From Otatea glauca (taxonomy: Eukaryota > Streptophyta > Magnoliopsida > Poales > Poaceae): a stretch of 64,000 nucleotides of DNA. Made by a program: the position numbers and the translations under genes. The stretch covers positions 5,828,309 through 5,892,308 of the forward strand of contig CM070730.1 of NCBI GenBank assembly GCA_036346275.1, read 5' to 3'. Shown in pieces: positions 1 to 11,505 of this stretch (positions within the stretch are counted from its first letter, which is position 1; each line of letters begins with the position of its first letter). The notes beneath the pieces are model-generated. The model saw nothing but the letters and a program-made list of their open reading frames with translations, was not told the DNA's origin and did not search any database.

Positions 1-1543
1 CTCTATAGCCGATTGTATCTTGTCTTTGTAATTCTTGAATTCATCTTTGAAGCCCTTTTCATTGGAGAAACGGCTTTCTTGGTGATACTCGTTGTAGGAG
101 ATGACTCAAATTGGTGAATTCACCTTTCGCGAATTTTTCTTGTAATGGGGTATCAACCCTGCAAAGCTAAATCGCCAAGCGATTATCGAGCGGGTAACAC
201 TGAAACACCTATTTCTCACTTCCCTGAATCTCTTAACATAATCATTTACCGATTCCCGGTCTTACATTGGATGAACTTAGATCCAAATCCTGAGTTCAGC
301 ATCACGGAGAAAAATACTCATGGAATCGGCTTTCCAAATCGTTCCAAAAATGAACCGAATTTGGAGGTAAACTAGTAAACCAAGTGAAAGCAGCTCCGAT
401 AAAGACAAGGGGAATAATCTAATTTTCAACCCGTCGGACTGAGCTGCCTCGCCACACTGAGCGATAAAGCGTCCGACGTGCTCTAAGGTCGTGACCGAAT
501 CAATCCCAGAAAATTTGGCAAAATCTGGAACTTTAAAATTATGTGGATATTGCATACGATCTATATAATCCGGATAAGGCTTTCTATATCCAATGACTCT
601 ACCCTTTGGCTGTAAGCCGAATTGATCTACCAACACGGCAGAAATTTGGTCAGCCCAATTAATGTTGTTAGCCGACAAGATATCGGGGCTCTGCCAATGA
701 CTAGTATTCTGCCCCCCGAGTGCAAACTCGGTTGTCGCTTAACCGAGCCGATGATTTTGTTGGTTTTGCTCATACCGTCGTACCTCTAGCGATGGTTCTC
801 GTAAAGGGACAAAGAGCTCTGCGTAGGTTATCACCTTATGAGGGACCGGATTCCTGGGCAGAATCGGCTCTTGGTATTGTACGTGCCTAATTTGTTCAAT
901 CGGCTGTGAGACCGATTGTGGGAAAATATTAAACGGAGTTGGTGACGGCAAAGTAGCCGACACGTTTAGTTTAGCGGCATCAGTGTACGCCTGATAATGT
1001 GTTACCCCACTAGGACGAGGATCCCGAGGTAGTATAACCGTCGGTTGAGTCGGCATCATAGAGGGTATTGGTGCCGACGGTTTTGCTGGTGCCGCTATGC
1101 TAGAACCTTGCGCTATAGAGTAAACATGATATGTTGGTAGCGTTTGTAGTGGATCAAGTAGGCTCTCAGATGAAGCCAACTCTTGAGCAATAGTTTTAAC
1201 ACTATTTACGATCATCGGCTTAAGTGTCGCGACGAGAGCCGATGATTGATTTATCAGAGCATGGTGCACAGATTGATTTACCATAGCCGATAATTCGGCT
1301 TGAGTGGCCAGGTATTGACTTACGGACTGTCGGTGACACTGCATCGCCGAGTGGATTGGCGTCGGCAAGCGGTCCTCTGCGTGATCGCGCCTAGTCTTTT
1401 GATAGCAATTGACATCATCTCTTCTAGAGCGACTTTCCGATCTTGATTTCTCGTTGTTACGGCGTTAAATCGTCCATCGTTGGGACGATTATAGCTTCGG
1501 CGCTGAGATCGGATGGCGGAATTTCTTTACTTGATGAAGCCAT
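1..1543 (-). pseudogene. gypsy G1 gag (5' part of polyprotein, frameshifted)
   Basis: This is the capsid (gag) region of a Ty3/gypsy LTR retrotransposon, reading leftward from its LTR. The likely start is the ATG at 1543-1541, about 27 bases after the LTR end and just after the primer site. The 5' portion is interrupted by a stop and a frame change near 1450. A 209-residue low-complexity, Pro/Gln-rich linker follows at 1368-739. The conserved gag core lies at 678-277 and shows the KVPDFAKFSG and TLEHVGRF blocks and a FPLSLS motif near residue 90. After that motif the frame shifts (about 420-400), so the last 40 residues of that ORF are out of phase. The gene runs off the window edge, so protease and later domains are not visible. 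The family is clear; whether the breaks are decay or sequencing error cannot be told. Confidence 0.8.
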
Positions 1544-1545
1544 CG

Positions 1546-1563
1546 GTCCCACCGGGCGTGCCA
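1546..1563 (-). other. primer-binding site of G1
   Basis: Immediately downstream of the LTR end the minus strand reads TGGCACGCCCGGTGGGAC. It begins with the TGG that pairs with a tRNA CCA end and closely resembles the G4 site at 61796. Six bases (CTC plus flank) separate it from the LTR. The tRNA identity was not determined. Confidence 0.7.
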
Positions 1564-1569
1564 AGAGTG

Positions 1570-2328
1570 TGTTGGCGTCAAAATCTTGAAGGAGGGTTTC
1601 TGACAGCAGCACACCAGACGAACACCGGGTTCAGAGCGTGCCAGTCGATTTGACCTGTAACCGACAAGGTAAAATATAAAGTTCACTCGAAGCCGATCTT
1701 GGGATCAATCGGCTTAGACTCAATCAGCTTGAAGCCGATCAAGATCAAAGTATCAGAATAGATCTAATTAGCCGATTAAGGCTAATCAGAGGATAAAATT
1801 CTCTCAAAGCCGATCGTAACGATCAATCGGCTTAGACTCAATCAGCTTGAAGCCGATTAAGATCAAAATAACGAGGTAAGTCCAACTAGCGATTAAGGCT
1901 AATCGGAGGATAAAGCGGATCGATTACGAAGAAGGCGATGCGCAACAAAATCGAATAAATCAAACACAGGCGTAATTTGAAGAAGATCAACAATCGGCGA
2001 TGCGCAACTTTATTGATCAAGATCGAATTACAAAGACTAAATTACAAGAACTACTCCTAGTCGACGGAAAAGTAGACGAAAAGTAGACGCAAATTGGTTG
2101 GTTGGCTCTGGGCGACTTTTACGATCACCTCTAGACCTCTTTTATAGCCATTGGCGATAGAGTCCTGGTACAACACGTTAGGAATAGAATCTGTATCGGC
2201 CTCTATTTGGAGGGTGCTTTCCTTAACAACCTATTTTGTTTCCAAATATCTTGATCCGTTATCCAATCGTATCTTGTTGATCTTGAACTGCCGATTTTGA
2301 CCCTATCTGCCAAATTTTGGTGCAAACA
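1570..2328 (-). repeat. 5' LTR of gypsy element G1 (759 bp)
   Basis: On the minus strand the LTR starts TGTTTGCACC (at 2328) and ends GACGCCAACA (at 1570), giving TG...CA termini. It aligns along its length with the plus-strand LTR at 7414-8062. A TATA-like box (CTATAAAAG) lies near 2150-2137, and an AATAAA precedes the GCGCATCGCC stretch. It is about 110 bp longer than the other copy because a segment rich in GCCGAT words (about 1690-1925) is present twice in tandem here but once in the other LTR. Confidence 0.85.
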
Positions 2329-4079
2329 AGTATTTTCACAAATAGAATTATAAAAATAACTCTATTCTTAACCACGAAAGCGTCGAAAGTTGACACACGT
2401 CATCTTCCACGCTCATAGGCCGCAATAGCACCTATTGTGCTCGGAGAGCACGACAAAGACACACAACCTGTCTTGAGCGCAGCAGCTACTTCCGCGGTGT
2501 AAGAATGCGGAAGATGACATGTTTCCACAGATAGAATTATTTTATAATTATGTTAGCATGGAAACTAAATTTATAAAATAATATTACATCTCTCTCACCC
2601 AACCAACAGGTTGTCCGCAATCCAACAAACACTCACCTACAACACACATTAATCAATTGTTCGATCGACACTTCATCACAGCCGATCGATCAAGCAGTAC
2701 TACGTACGTGCAAGAACACCCCACCATTATCGCTTCTGGTGGTTCGTGTCAGTGGTACAAGGCAACTTTCATAATGGCCACTGCACGCTGCTCTTTACAA
2801 AGAAAGAGAGAATAAATCTGGCTAGTGATTATCCATTCAGGAGTTGGGACTCTGGAGTCTGGACAGAGCTAAGCTAGTCATAGAGGGTTGGCCGGTTGGG
2901 TTAGGTGTTCATCCACCACCACCAGCCAGGAGCCTCAGAGTAGATCTGAGCAGTGCATGCATAATTGGCTGGAACATACTGATCTGGTATGATGGTATCT
3001 AGTTGCGTCCAGCTCGAATTTAATTACTGTTTGATTTTTAAGCCAAGGCAAGGCAAGATTGTCGATTACCAACTGATTAATTGCCTTTCTTGGCTTTCCC
3101 AAAAAGTTTACTATTTGGAGGCATTATGAGGAGAGGTCAGGTCAGTAGGAGACCATCAGAAAGAAGCTAATCTACTTCCCATCTTTCTGCATCTCACTTT
3201 CGGTTCTTAAGCAGGCATGGATCATGTGCTTTACCTAATTTAATCTCCTTATCTCATTCTTTGCTCGTGCTCCTCTTAATTAGTACTCAGCAGGATGCAT
3301 AATGGCTTATTATGCGACAGGTCAGGCCGCACATATACGCACGGCACTTGTGTGCATAGCGAAGTAAGTACTCTTCCAACCATCACTACACTACTGATGA
3401 GTACATACCTAACCCATCACTACTATACCGCGATCTAGATCTCTGTCACCTTAATTGAGCCCGTACATCAAATAAACACAAGGCAACCCCTAATTGATTG
3501 GGTTAGATCAATAATGCGTTCAACAAGATACAGGCAATTGGGTGTGTCTGAATTTGAAGGTGTAGAATAGATTGATCCGTTTCATTCATCGGGTTGTTGA
3601 TTGATGGTTGGAAATTTTGTTCAGCTTCTTGTAAAACTTTTAGTACTTTTGATTTTCTTAGAAGCATCTAGCATGCATGGATGGTGTTACCATTCTCTCC
3701 GATGGTGATTTGCAGATACCTCACAATTCGTCAGAAGTAATCCTTTGAGTTGGATCCTACCATCGGTGTGCTATAACGATATTGATTTCTTCTCTTGTGT
3801 TGTTGCCGCTTGCCATTTCTGAATTACCAACATTTTTTGTACGGACAGAAATTTGCAGGACATCAATATCGGTGTCTGATCTCTGATGGAGAACGAGACA
3901 GTTGTAAGGATGCGTCCCAGTCAGATAAACCTTACACACATCTACACGGACGAAAGAAAAAGAAGAGGGGAAAAAATGAGAAAGGAAGAAGAAGTAATAA
4001 AGCTAGTTTTTTACATTCATTCTAGAAAAGAAGTCTCGATCAATTAATTAACCGGTGGTTTCCACAGGGCGAAGTATGT
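2329..4079. other. unassigned AT-rich sequence
   Basis: No coding sequence with family similarity was seen. The only structure noted is a short inverted repeat near its left end (2395-2522). The short open frames here show no recognisable motif. Confidence 0.4.
2395..2522. repeat. short inverted repeat (14-bp arms)
   Basis: ACACGTCATCTTCC at 2395-2408 pairs with GGAAGATGACATGT at 2509-2522 (13 of 14 bases) around a 100-base GC-rich loop. A direct repeat, CACA(A/G)ATAGAATTAT, brackets the region at about 2336-2350 and 2526-2540. It could be a small MITE or a fragment of one. Confidence 0.4.
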
Positions 4080-4090
4080 ACGCGTTAGGA

Positions 4091-4672
4091 TGTTGCGATG
4101 TCGATTAAAAAGATTAAGAGTTTAGAAAAAGATCGTTCAAATGTTTTAATGAGAAAAACTATCAAACCCTATCATATTATAGATGATGCGGATCAAGATT
4201 TACTTATGTAGAGATTTAACTAATAAGGTGTTGGACCATACGGATGCTCATTTATGTAATGATGTAGTCCCAAGGAAAAAGAAGACCACCTTTGCTAACA
4301 AAAATGTTTGGTGGCAGAAAAACCAAAGAAAAGTTAAATTTAAATTAAATGTATTTTTTGGAATAACAGAGGTCTTGGAGACTTGGCTAAACACAAATTC
4401 ATTTTAGATTTAACTAACGAGCAACATCTTGATTTTGTTGCTATTCTAGAAATGGTTAAAAGTGAGTTTTTTGCATCTAGTCTAAAACACCTTTGTGGTG
4501 GGCAAGACTTTTTGTGGCACTGTATGCCTCTATATGGGCGATCCAAAGGGATTCTTATGGGAGTTAATTTGGCATTTTTTGACATTGGTTCTATTGGTGA
4601 AGAAGACTTCTATGTGAAGTTTCACTTGAGAAATAAGGATGATGGTTTTCAATGAATTCTAATAGCTGTTAA
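4091..4672 (+). pseudogene. LINE A: ORF1 tail and start of ORF2 endonuclease
   Basis: The first 240 bases match the ORF1 3' end of LINE B (around 31930-31670 on the minus strand). From about 4350 the frame gives WNNRGLGD-like and HLDFVAILE motifs and then FLWHCMPLYGRSKG, the N-terminal part of the L1 apurinic-type endonuclease. The frame at 4383-4655 is 90 codons and stops where the homologous copy has a Trp codon (TGG changed to TGA). It then breaks off against gypsy sequence near 4672. It is clearly a fragment: no GGDFN or SDH active-site motifs are present. Confidence 0.75.
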
Positions 4673-4679
4673 TCATGTG

Positions 4680-7205
4680 AAGTTTCAACCGCCGCCATAG
4701 CATCACAGATCGGCTGGTTGTTCGTCAGGATCTCCGATTGCGGCCTCATAACCAGATCAAAAAGCTTGTTGAGTTTTTCTTTCATGCCTAGAGCAGAGGT
4801 AACGGCAGCCGACGCTTCCTTCGACATTTCAAGGATCTTCCTGATCTCTGCATCATAGTCGTCGGTGGCCAGGATCTCTGGATCGTCAAGATCGGCCAAG
4901 GAGAAGCCCATCAGATTTGTCGGGTCAGAGAGCTCCGGCAGGTCGGCGATCGAAGCTGTTGGAGTCGGCCGTGATGGAGAGAGTGGCGCAGAAGAAATCT
5001 TGGGAAGATCGGCCAGGATCTTCGCAACTTGAGCTGATTGCGTCAGCTAAAAGAAGTAAAATGAAGGGTAAGCCGATGTATTGAGAGATATAAGTCACTT
5101 AACAAAAGGTACGATTATTTACCTCTGCAGTAACCGACGCATGTGGCGAACTCTCGCCGCTCTGCTCTTGGGGCTTGGATCTCCTTTTCGCAGGAGCCTT
5201 GGTGTATTTTGTTTTCTTATTTTCTGAAAATATAATCAGCTAAAGGTCAGTTGGGCAAAAAGAAAAAATAATAACAGCCGATTGTGTTTATACTTATTTG
5301 ATTGTTTTTCTCGATGTCCGATAAGGACGGACTCTGAATTCTTAGGGTACCCGAGGTGTACCCTGTGAGGCCAATCGACTGAAGTGGCCTTTTCACTTGG
5401 CCACTGCCCGATTGGCCCGAGGCGGGCTTCTTGCCGGCAGCCTTAGTCTGCAGTGCGACAATAAAGTTGATTAGAAAATGTATCTGGCAAAAGAACTGAT
5501 GTACAAAGAAAATTATTCAAGCCGATACCTTATCGATATCTACAAGACTTGTATTAGTATACCCCGCAGAATTAGTCTCATCGCTTGAATCACTGTTAGT
5601 GTCTACTGTCGGCTCGAAAAGATTTGGAAAAACTCATTGATGATAGCCGACATTGACTTGTCAGAGTAAAGCGCTTCTGCGATAGATAACCACCAGGAAG
5701 AAAAGTGTTCTGACCGACGAGTATTCAGTATAAAATGCGGCAAGTCTTTGATCTGGAGTTCATCGGCTATTTCAAGGACAAGGTTGGCTGCGACTGCATT
5801 ACGGACTCTGGCTCTTAGTTGAAGCCGATCGAGTAGTGGTAGACTCGGAATAACCTGACCAAAGCCTAACTGTCTAGCATAAACTGACGGACTGTAGAAT
5901 TCATATGAAGGTTGAAAAGTCCGATTTCTTGTATGAAGACCGACATGCAAAATGCTTGGTAAAATAAAAAGCTTGAACGGGTCTAAGGTATCTTGCAGCA
6001 TTAGAGCGCTATCGGCATCTAAGTGAAGGAAGGAATGCCATGGGAAATCGGTTGTACTTGTATAACTGAAGAAATCATTATGTTTGAATTCATTACTGTC
6101 AAGCTGAAGGAAGAATGATAAATATTTCTTAGAGCCGATGGGGGTCACTTTTGTCTCATTTCCAGAGCATATCATGAATCTCTCACCATAAGATCGACTG
6201 GCTGTAAACTGGGGTATCATACCTTCTGGAGTATCTTCACGAGGGAATGCCGTGTCTTCAGAGAGGTTCAGCTCAAAAGATCGGCTAAACAGGCAGTATA
6301 GCCAGATCTGAATAAACCAGAGTGGTCCTCCAACATTGCCGACAGTGAAACTCGTAAAACCAGTAAAAAGCCGACATCTTATTATGTGCATCATCTGGTG
6401 ACTGCTCCTAGAAGCATTTTCCCAAGTGCTAGCCAACGATCTTCTATCAATTGCTCTGCTATGGTTTGGTATACCTGAGTTGGTCCCAAGGAAGCGCCGC
6501 AGAATAAAATCGGTCTAACCAAAGATTCAAAAAAGCGACATGTTCTTCGTTCGATACCAGCCCATTAACCTTATCATTATTTCTGATATACTTAGCCCAT
6601 CCTTCACCTTTGGACTTGATAAGCTTGTACTTAGGCTTGACACTGAAAGCCGATACTTGATCCCCATCGGGTCTTAAGCAGCACAGTTGGGCTACGTCCA
6701 GGAGAGTTGGGCCAACAAGACCTGTGCGGAATACAAAAGCATTGAAGGTGTCCGATTAGAAATAGCAAGCTGTGGCGACTAAGGGCTCATTGGCCTCTAG
6801 ATCGACTAAGGAAAAGGGGAGACATTCGGCTATGCCCATCTTCTCCCATTCACCCCTCTTTTGGGCTGCTACACGAATGTACCACGATCTCCATCCCTTA
6901 AGCGTCGTCGGCCAAGCTCTGAAGCTCTTACTCCAACCCTCTATATTATATCCCGCAGCCGATAGAGGAAGACGAGGAATTTCTTCATTTATTACTGAAT
7001 CGGCTTCTAGATTTCCTACTGGACCTATATAGAATTGGTCATTGCTGTTTGGGATCGGGATGAATACCTGAGAATGATCCGTTAGGACGATCTTGACAAG
7101 CAGCCGATTGGAAGCAAAGAGCGCTGGAAGGCTTGAAGACCAGAAGCCGGTTGCAGACAACTCGAGAGCTTGTGCGCGTGAAGAATGAGTCTGTGGGGGC
7201 CGCAT
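4680..7205 (-). pseudogene. antisense plant-mobile-domain (aminotransferase-like) gene of G2
   Basis: A gene lies between the lost pol and the 3' LTR, on the strand opposite the element, a position known for extra ORFs in Tat-type grass gypsy elements. The first block (7205-6756) gives the N-terminus with the AGYNIEGWSKSFRAWP motif. The next (about 6750-6440, other frame) reads VGPTLLDVAQLCCLRPDG and NEEHVAFLNLWLDRF, typical of the plant mobile domain. The third (6436-5603) contains GGPLWFIQIWLYCLF and VIPSLPLLDRLQLR. An intron is plausible between a donor at about 5125 (GCAG/GTAAAT) and an acceptor at about 5049 (TTTTAG/CTGACG). The C-terminal acidic tail with AGIRK-like heptads ends at about 4680, at the LINE junction. 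Frameshifts near 6755 and 6440 split the frame. The molecular role of PMD proteins is not established. Confidence 0.7.
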
Positions 7206-7370
7206 ATTTGTAGCACGGTGAAAATTTGAAACGGCGGGAAACGAATCTCAAAAGACACGAGCACTTAAAACGCACTACCTACGTGTCAGAAAATTACGGC
7301 GCAAATAAAGTAGCAGTTACTAGGGGAAGATTAACAGTTAGCCGATGGAAAAGGAAGCCGGCAGTTGTGA

Positions 7371-7402
7371 TTTTTGAAAGATGACAAGTCATCTCTCAAA
7401 AA
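7371..7402 (+). other. hairpin just upstream of the G2 polypurine tract
   Basis: TTTTTGAAAGATGAC (7371-7385) and GTCATCTCTCAAAAA (7388-7402) are inverted repeats matching at 14 of 15 positions with a 2-base loop. Confidence 0.7.
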
Positions 7403-7410
7403 TGGGGGGC
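7401..7410 (+). other. polypurine tract of G2
   Basis: The purine-rich AATGGGGGGC sits directly before the LTR start and overlaps the base of the hairpin. This is the expected plus-strand priming position. Confidence 0.6.
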
Positions 7411-7413
7411 ATA

Positions 7414-8062
7414 TATTTGCACCAGAATTTGGCAAGTCTAGTTAAAATCGGCAAAAAAGTCAAACATGCGGAAACTAACAGATGATTTGGAAAGATTTAA
7501 AGATATTTGGCAACGACAAGATCTCTAAGGAAAAACTATCCGAAACAAGGTCGATACGGATCAGGTTTTTAACATGTTGTAATAGGACACGATCGGTCGA
7601 CGGGTATAAAAGGAGGGCCAAAGCAAGCTGCGAAGGGATACAACACAACCAAACATATCAATCTACATTACTTTTTCCTGTTGACTAGGAATAATTCTTG
7701 TAATTTATTCTTTATAATTCAATCTTGATCAATAAAGTGCGCATCGCCAATTGTTGATCTTCTTCAAATTACGCCCCAGGTTCGATTTGTTCTGATTTTG
7801 TTGCGCATCGCCTTCTTCAGAACCGATCTGCCTTTATCCTCTGATTAGCCTTAATCGGCTAATTAGACTTACCTTGTTATCTTGATTTAATTGGCTTCAA
7901 GCTGATTGAGTCTAAGCCGATTGATCGCCACGATCGGCTTTGAGAGAATTTCATATTTTTTACCTTGTCGATTCCAGGTCAAATCGACTGGCACGCTTTG
8001 AACCAGGTGTTCGTCTGGTGTGCTGTTGTCAGAAACCCTACTTCAAGTTTTTGACGCCAACA
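7414..8062 (+). repeat. 3' LTR of gypsy G2 (about 649 bp)
   Basis: Starts TATTTGCACC (a mutated TG start compared with TGTTTGCACC in G1) and ends GACGCCAACA. A TATA box (TATAAAAGGA) lies near 7605 and AATAAA at 7731-7736. It carries a single copy of the GCCGAT-rich segment that is doubled in the G1 LTR. Confidence 0.85.
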
Positions 8063-9306
8063 CCATATTTATGCTATCTTTTTTTAGGATACCACATGGG
8101 ATTCTTAAGAGATTAGATTATTTTAGATCTAGATTTTTCTGGTAGAATGATAATCATAAGAAAAAATATAGGCTTGTTAAGTAGAATATTTTATGCTAAC
8201 CTAAGGATCAGGGTGGTCTGGGTATCCATGACCTTAATGTAAAAAACATCTATTTGCTTTGCAAATGGCTCTTCAAACTTTTAAATGAGGAGGGTGTTTG
8301 GCAACACATCCTGATTAGGAAGTATTTGAGAAGTTAGACTCTTACTCAAGTAGAAAGGATGTCAGGGACTCTCAGTTTTGGTTGGGTCTTATGAAGATCA
8401 AACATCATTTTTTTAGATTAGGAACTTTTCAGCTTCATGATGGATCTCAAATACGATTTTGGCAGGATACCTGGATTGGAAACACCCTCTTAGTACTCAA
8501 TACCATCGATTATTTAATATTACTGGGGAAAACATGCCGCAGTGGCTGAAGTAATGAGTTCTGAATCTTTTAATATATCTTTTCGTAGGGCCATTATAGG
8601 ATCTAATTTACAAGCCGTGCAAGAGCTTACTACAAGGATTGCTGGTATACAGTTATCATCTGAAAGGGATACTTTTTGATGGAATCTCCATCAAAATGGA
8701 CAATTTTCTATTCACTCGATGTATGTAGTTTTATTGCATCAAAATATCCCAGATACAAATAGAAAATTGTGGAAGATTAAAGTACCTTTAAAAATTAAAA
8801 TATTTCTATGGTACTTACGTCGAGAGGTGATCTTGACGAAAGATAATCTAAATAAAACAAATTGGACTGGCAGCAAAAAATATTGTTTTTGTCATAAGGA
8901 GGAAACTATACAACATCTCTTTCTTGATTGTCAGTTTGCTCGCTTCACTTGGCGTATTATACAAGTGGTTTCTAATCTGACCCCTCCTAATAGTATAGCC
9001 CATATGTTTAGGACTTGGCTAATGGGATTGGGAAAGGAGATAAAGGCTCAATATTTAATTGGGGCTGCCGCTTTATGTTGGTCTCTTTGGCTTTGTCGAA
9101 ACGATGTTGCATTTGATAAAAAACAAATGTCTAATCCTTTACAGGTTATTTATATGTGCATCAACTGGTTGCGCTCATGGTCTGTGCTGCAGCGTCAGGA
9201 GGCTCAGGAGATGTTGTCAATGGCATGCAGTTGTCTATATGCCGTGGTTAGGGACTTCTTCATCAGGCATGGATGGAGATTTCAAACAAGACTGTGCGCG
9301 GCTTGA
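8063..9306 (+). pseudogene. LINE A: ORF2 RT C-terminus and zinc-binding RVT domain
   Basis: From 8063 several frames together match the end of the LINE B reverse transcriptase: a Leu/Phe-rich segment, then the HKKK and DQGG-like and KNICLLCKWLFKLLNE motifs, broken by stops. The uninterrupted frame 8719-9306 (195 residues) is the reverse-transcriptase zinc-binding domain (zf-RVT). It shows LWKIKVPLKIKIFLWYL, then CFCHKEETIQHLFLDC with Cys and His ligands, then AAALCWSLWLCRND. The catalytic YADD core is absent because it lay in the deleted part. Confidence 0.8.
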
Positions 9307-9468
9307 ATGTTTTTGTTTAATATTTTAATTGCTTGTTGAAACCCCTTTCTTTTTATGAATTTCGTCATGACAGCATTTTTGACCGTAACTCTGTAATAAA
9401 TTTTAGACTATGTGTATCTAAAGATGCAGAGGCCGGAAGGTTAATATATTCTTCTATTATAAAAAAGA
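9307..9468 (+). other. LINE A 3' UTR
   Basis: This AT-rich tail contains GATGCAGAGGCCGG near 9423-9436, a motif shared with the 3' end of LINE B (minus strand, about 24903-24890). It ends in a short A-rich run just before the target duplication. Confidence 0.65.
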
Positions 9469-9479
9469 ACGCATTAGGA

Positions 9480-11149
9480 GGAGAAAAGTGATCTTCTTGG
9501 CTTGGTTCAGTGGCCTCTCTCATGGTTGGGAATTGACAGTGACAATCCAATGACCAAAGAACTGATGTCAATAATCAGCAAGCAAACCAGTGAAGGGAAG
9601 ATACTTAGCTACACTAAGCCATAACAAGAAACGAAACCATGCCTCTTTTTTCAGTGAAATTGTGCAAGTTGACGAGGCCTATCACTACGCCCCCCTTGAA
9701 GGGAATGATGGATACTGAAAATTACACGTACCAAACTTCAATTTGAAAGCTGTACTTGTGGATGGATGGATGGATTGTGTCTCAGCTTAAAGAGAATCAA
9801 GTGCGTGCACGCACAAGGGTAAGAACACTCTAGAAGCTATCCACTTTTCTGTGCACCGGAACACAACAAATTAAGAGCAAAATGACAGTTCAACTAGGCC
9901 ACAAGGGTGCCTTCCTTGGACTGGATCAGCATCCTTCCAGCAAGATGTTGCAAGGGAATTCCTGAGTCAATAGCTGGAACATATCCGTTCATCTTATGCT
10001 CTGTAATGAGCGATCAAACACAAATTGCTTATGGGGCTGAATTGTCAAGGAATATTCTAGCTAAGGTGCAATACAGGACGATGCCTAGTTCCCCTTTGGT
10101 CCTAAAATTGAACTCTGATCTCATTATTAACTTGTCAAAAAATGCAGAGGTAAATACCATCATCATGCATGGAGAGATGTTCTTCTCCTCTTTTCTTGCT
10201 TTTTTTCCTGGGGAGCAAAATCATGGAGGCTTAGGCAAAGAGATGATGTCTCTTGACCACGAGAAGTGCATGAATCTAGAGGAAATTGGATACGTCATAC
10301 GAGCGATGTGATCTTGAAAAAGAAAACTAGGAATAATTTTTAGGTCAGCAAACATGTACTGTTAGGTCAGGATGCGCTGGCTGGCGAAAGCATTTCAACT
10401 CAATTGATACAGATTAATTATTTCTTTTTCCAATGATTAGCATGCTGTGTCTGTATAGACACCGTTAGATTTGAATGCAGGCATCGGCTCTCTTCAATTT
10501 GGAAGACGGTGGCATTCGCACAATTTCACATTTTTTTTTAACGGAGTTATTAGCATTGGTTGGAACCGAACGCATGGTTGATGGTCTCCAAATCACCGTG
10601 CGGTGTGGTGAAGAATTTGTACTAAGGTTTGTTTAGACTTAGCACCGGCCACAGGAGAAGATTGATTGCTGTTAGCTTCGCCTGTGTTTTCTTACATACA
10701 TCTGCTGACAACCCAAACTGTGGTGGATGCCATTGTCAAGCAGCTAGCTAGGTTACCGACTGCTGGAGCGGCCGGATTCACTGTCTATCTCTTCCTCCAA
10801 CTTCCATTCACTTGTTCAGTTAGTATCTATCGAGCTTGTGGTAACATGAGTGACTCCGTAGGTCTATGTGGGCCGAACACTGCTCCAAGTAAACTCGCAC
10901 CGAACCTCCTCTTAATGGGCTGAGGACTATTTTTGCAGTGGAAAAAAGTGAAGAAATATGATTCCATTCCAATGGTTTCTATCTACGTATGTTGTTGGAA
11001 GCAGATGGATCATGTCACTGCACAGATCGTCTGGGCCACACGCACTTACGAAATTGGCCGGAATACCCATCTAAGAAAAGGATGAAAATGAAAAAAAAAA
11101 AGAGATTCCCTCGTGGCCGTGGCGTCATTTCACGATCCTTCTAATCCTA
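9480..11149. other. unassigned sequence between LINE A and repeat family R1
   Basis: A GGAT simple repeat lies near 9757-9772. A 134-codon open frame at 9907-10311 shows no recognisable domain and poor protein-like composition at its end. Nothing else was assignable. Confidence 0.35.
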
Positions 11150-11505
11150 CTAGTGCCTTCCGGTTTTCTTTTTCCAGCACGTAATATATGGTTTTTTTCT
11201 TTTCTAGAACGTTTATTTTCTTTTCCTTAATTCCAGGATATTTGTTTCCTTTTCCTTGAGATGATGCTGGAGGTGGGGAGAGATCTGTTGTGGGCCACAG
11301 GGATAAGTTATACACATTAAACAATGGCCATCGGATGTGGGTGAGTAAAACTGAGGAAAGATCTGAGAGGTTAATTTTGATGGAGGCAATTTTCTGAGGA
11401 CGTTTCGCTGGGTGCATGAAGGTTGGGCCATCTCTAATGGGGTGCATTATTTGGGGTGAACGTAGAAAAGAATGCTTAGATGCATTATAAAGGGGTATAG
11501 ATTTC
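11150..11505. repeat. dispersed repeat family R1, copy 1
   Basis: About 350 bases match 35155-35275 and 35750-35980, with long shared runs such as CATCGGATGTGGGTGAGTAA and GGCCATCTCTAATG. The left part carries TTTCCTTTTCCTT-type pyrimidine repeats in both copies. No termini were defined, so the class is unknown. Confidence 0.6.

Larger units (their letters stand above)
1..2328 (-). mobile_element. Ty3/gypsy retrotransposon G1, 5' portion (LTR + gag)
   Basis: The LTR, primer site and gag are arranged in order on the minus strand and the element continues beyond the left edge. The LTR shows it belongs to the same family as G2 at 4673-8062. Confidence 0.8.
4673..8062 (+). mobile_element. Ty3/gypsy remnant G2 (3' region with antisense gene and 3' LTR)
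   Basis: Only the 3' part of a plus-strand gypsy element remains: the antisense mobile-domain gene, hairpin, polypurine tract and 3' LTR. Its LTR is homologous to that of G1. The left junction at about 4672-4690 abuts LINE endonuclease sequence and the right junction abuts the LINE RT C-terminus. The 5' LTR, gag and pol are missing. Confidence 0.75.
4080..9479 (+). mobile_element. L1-type LINE copy A (5'-truncated, with nested gypsy remnant)
   Basis: The LINE parts are 4091-about 4672 and 8063-9468; between them lies gypsy remnant G2. The element is flanked by ACGCGTTAGGA (4080-4090) and ACGCATTAGGA (9469-9479), a target duplication with one mismatch. A short A-run (9461-9467) precedes the right copy, as expected for LINE integration. 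It is 5'-truncated inside ORF1. Relative to LINE B it lacks most of the endonuclease and all the catalytic RT core, so it cannot move on its own. Confidence 0.8.

Noticed and set aside
9907..10311. 134-codon frame as a host gene
   Set aside because: No recognisable motif, no splice or promoter context.
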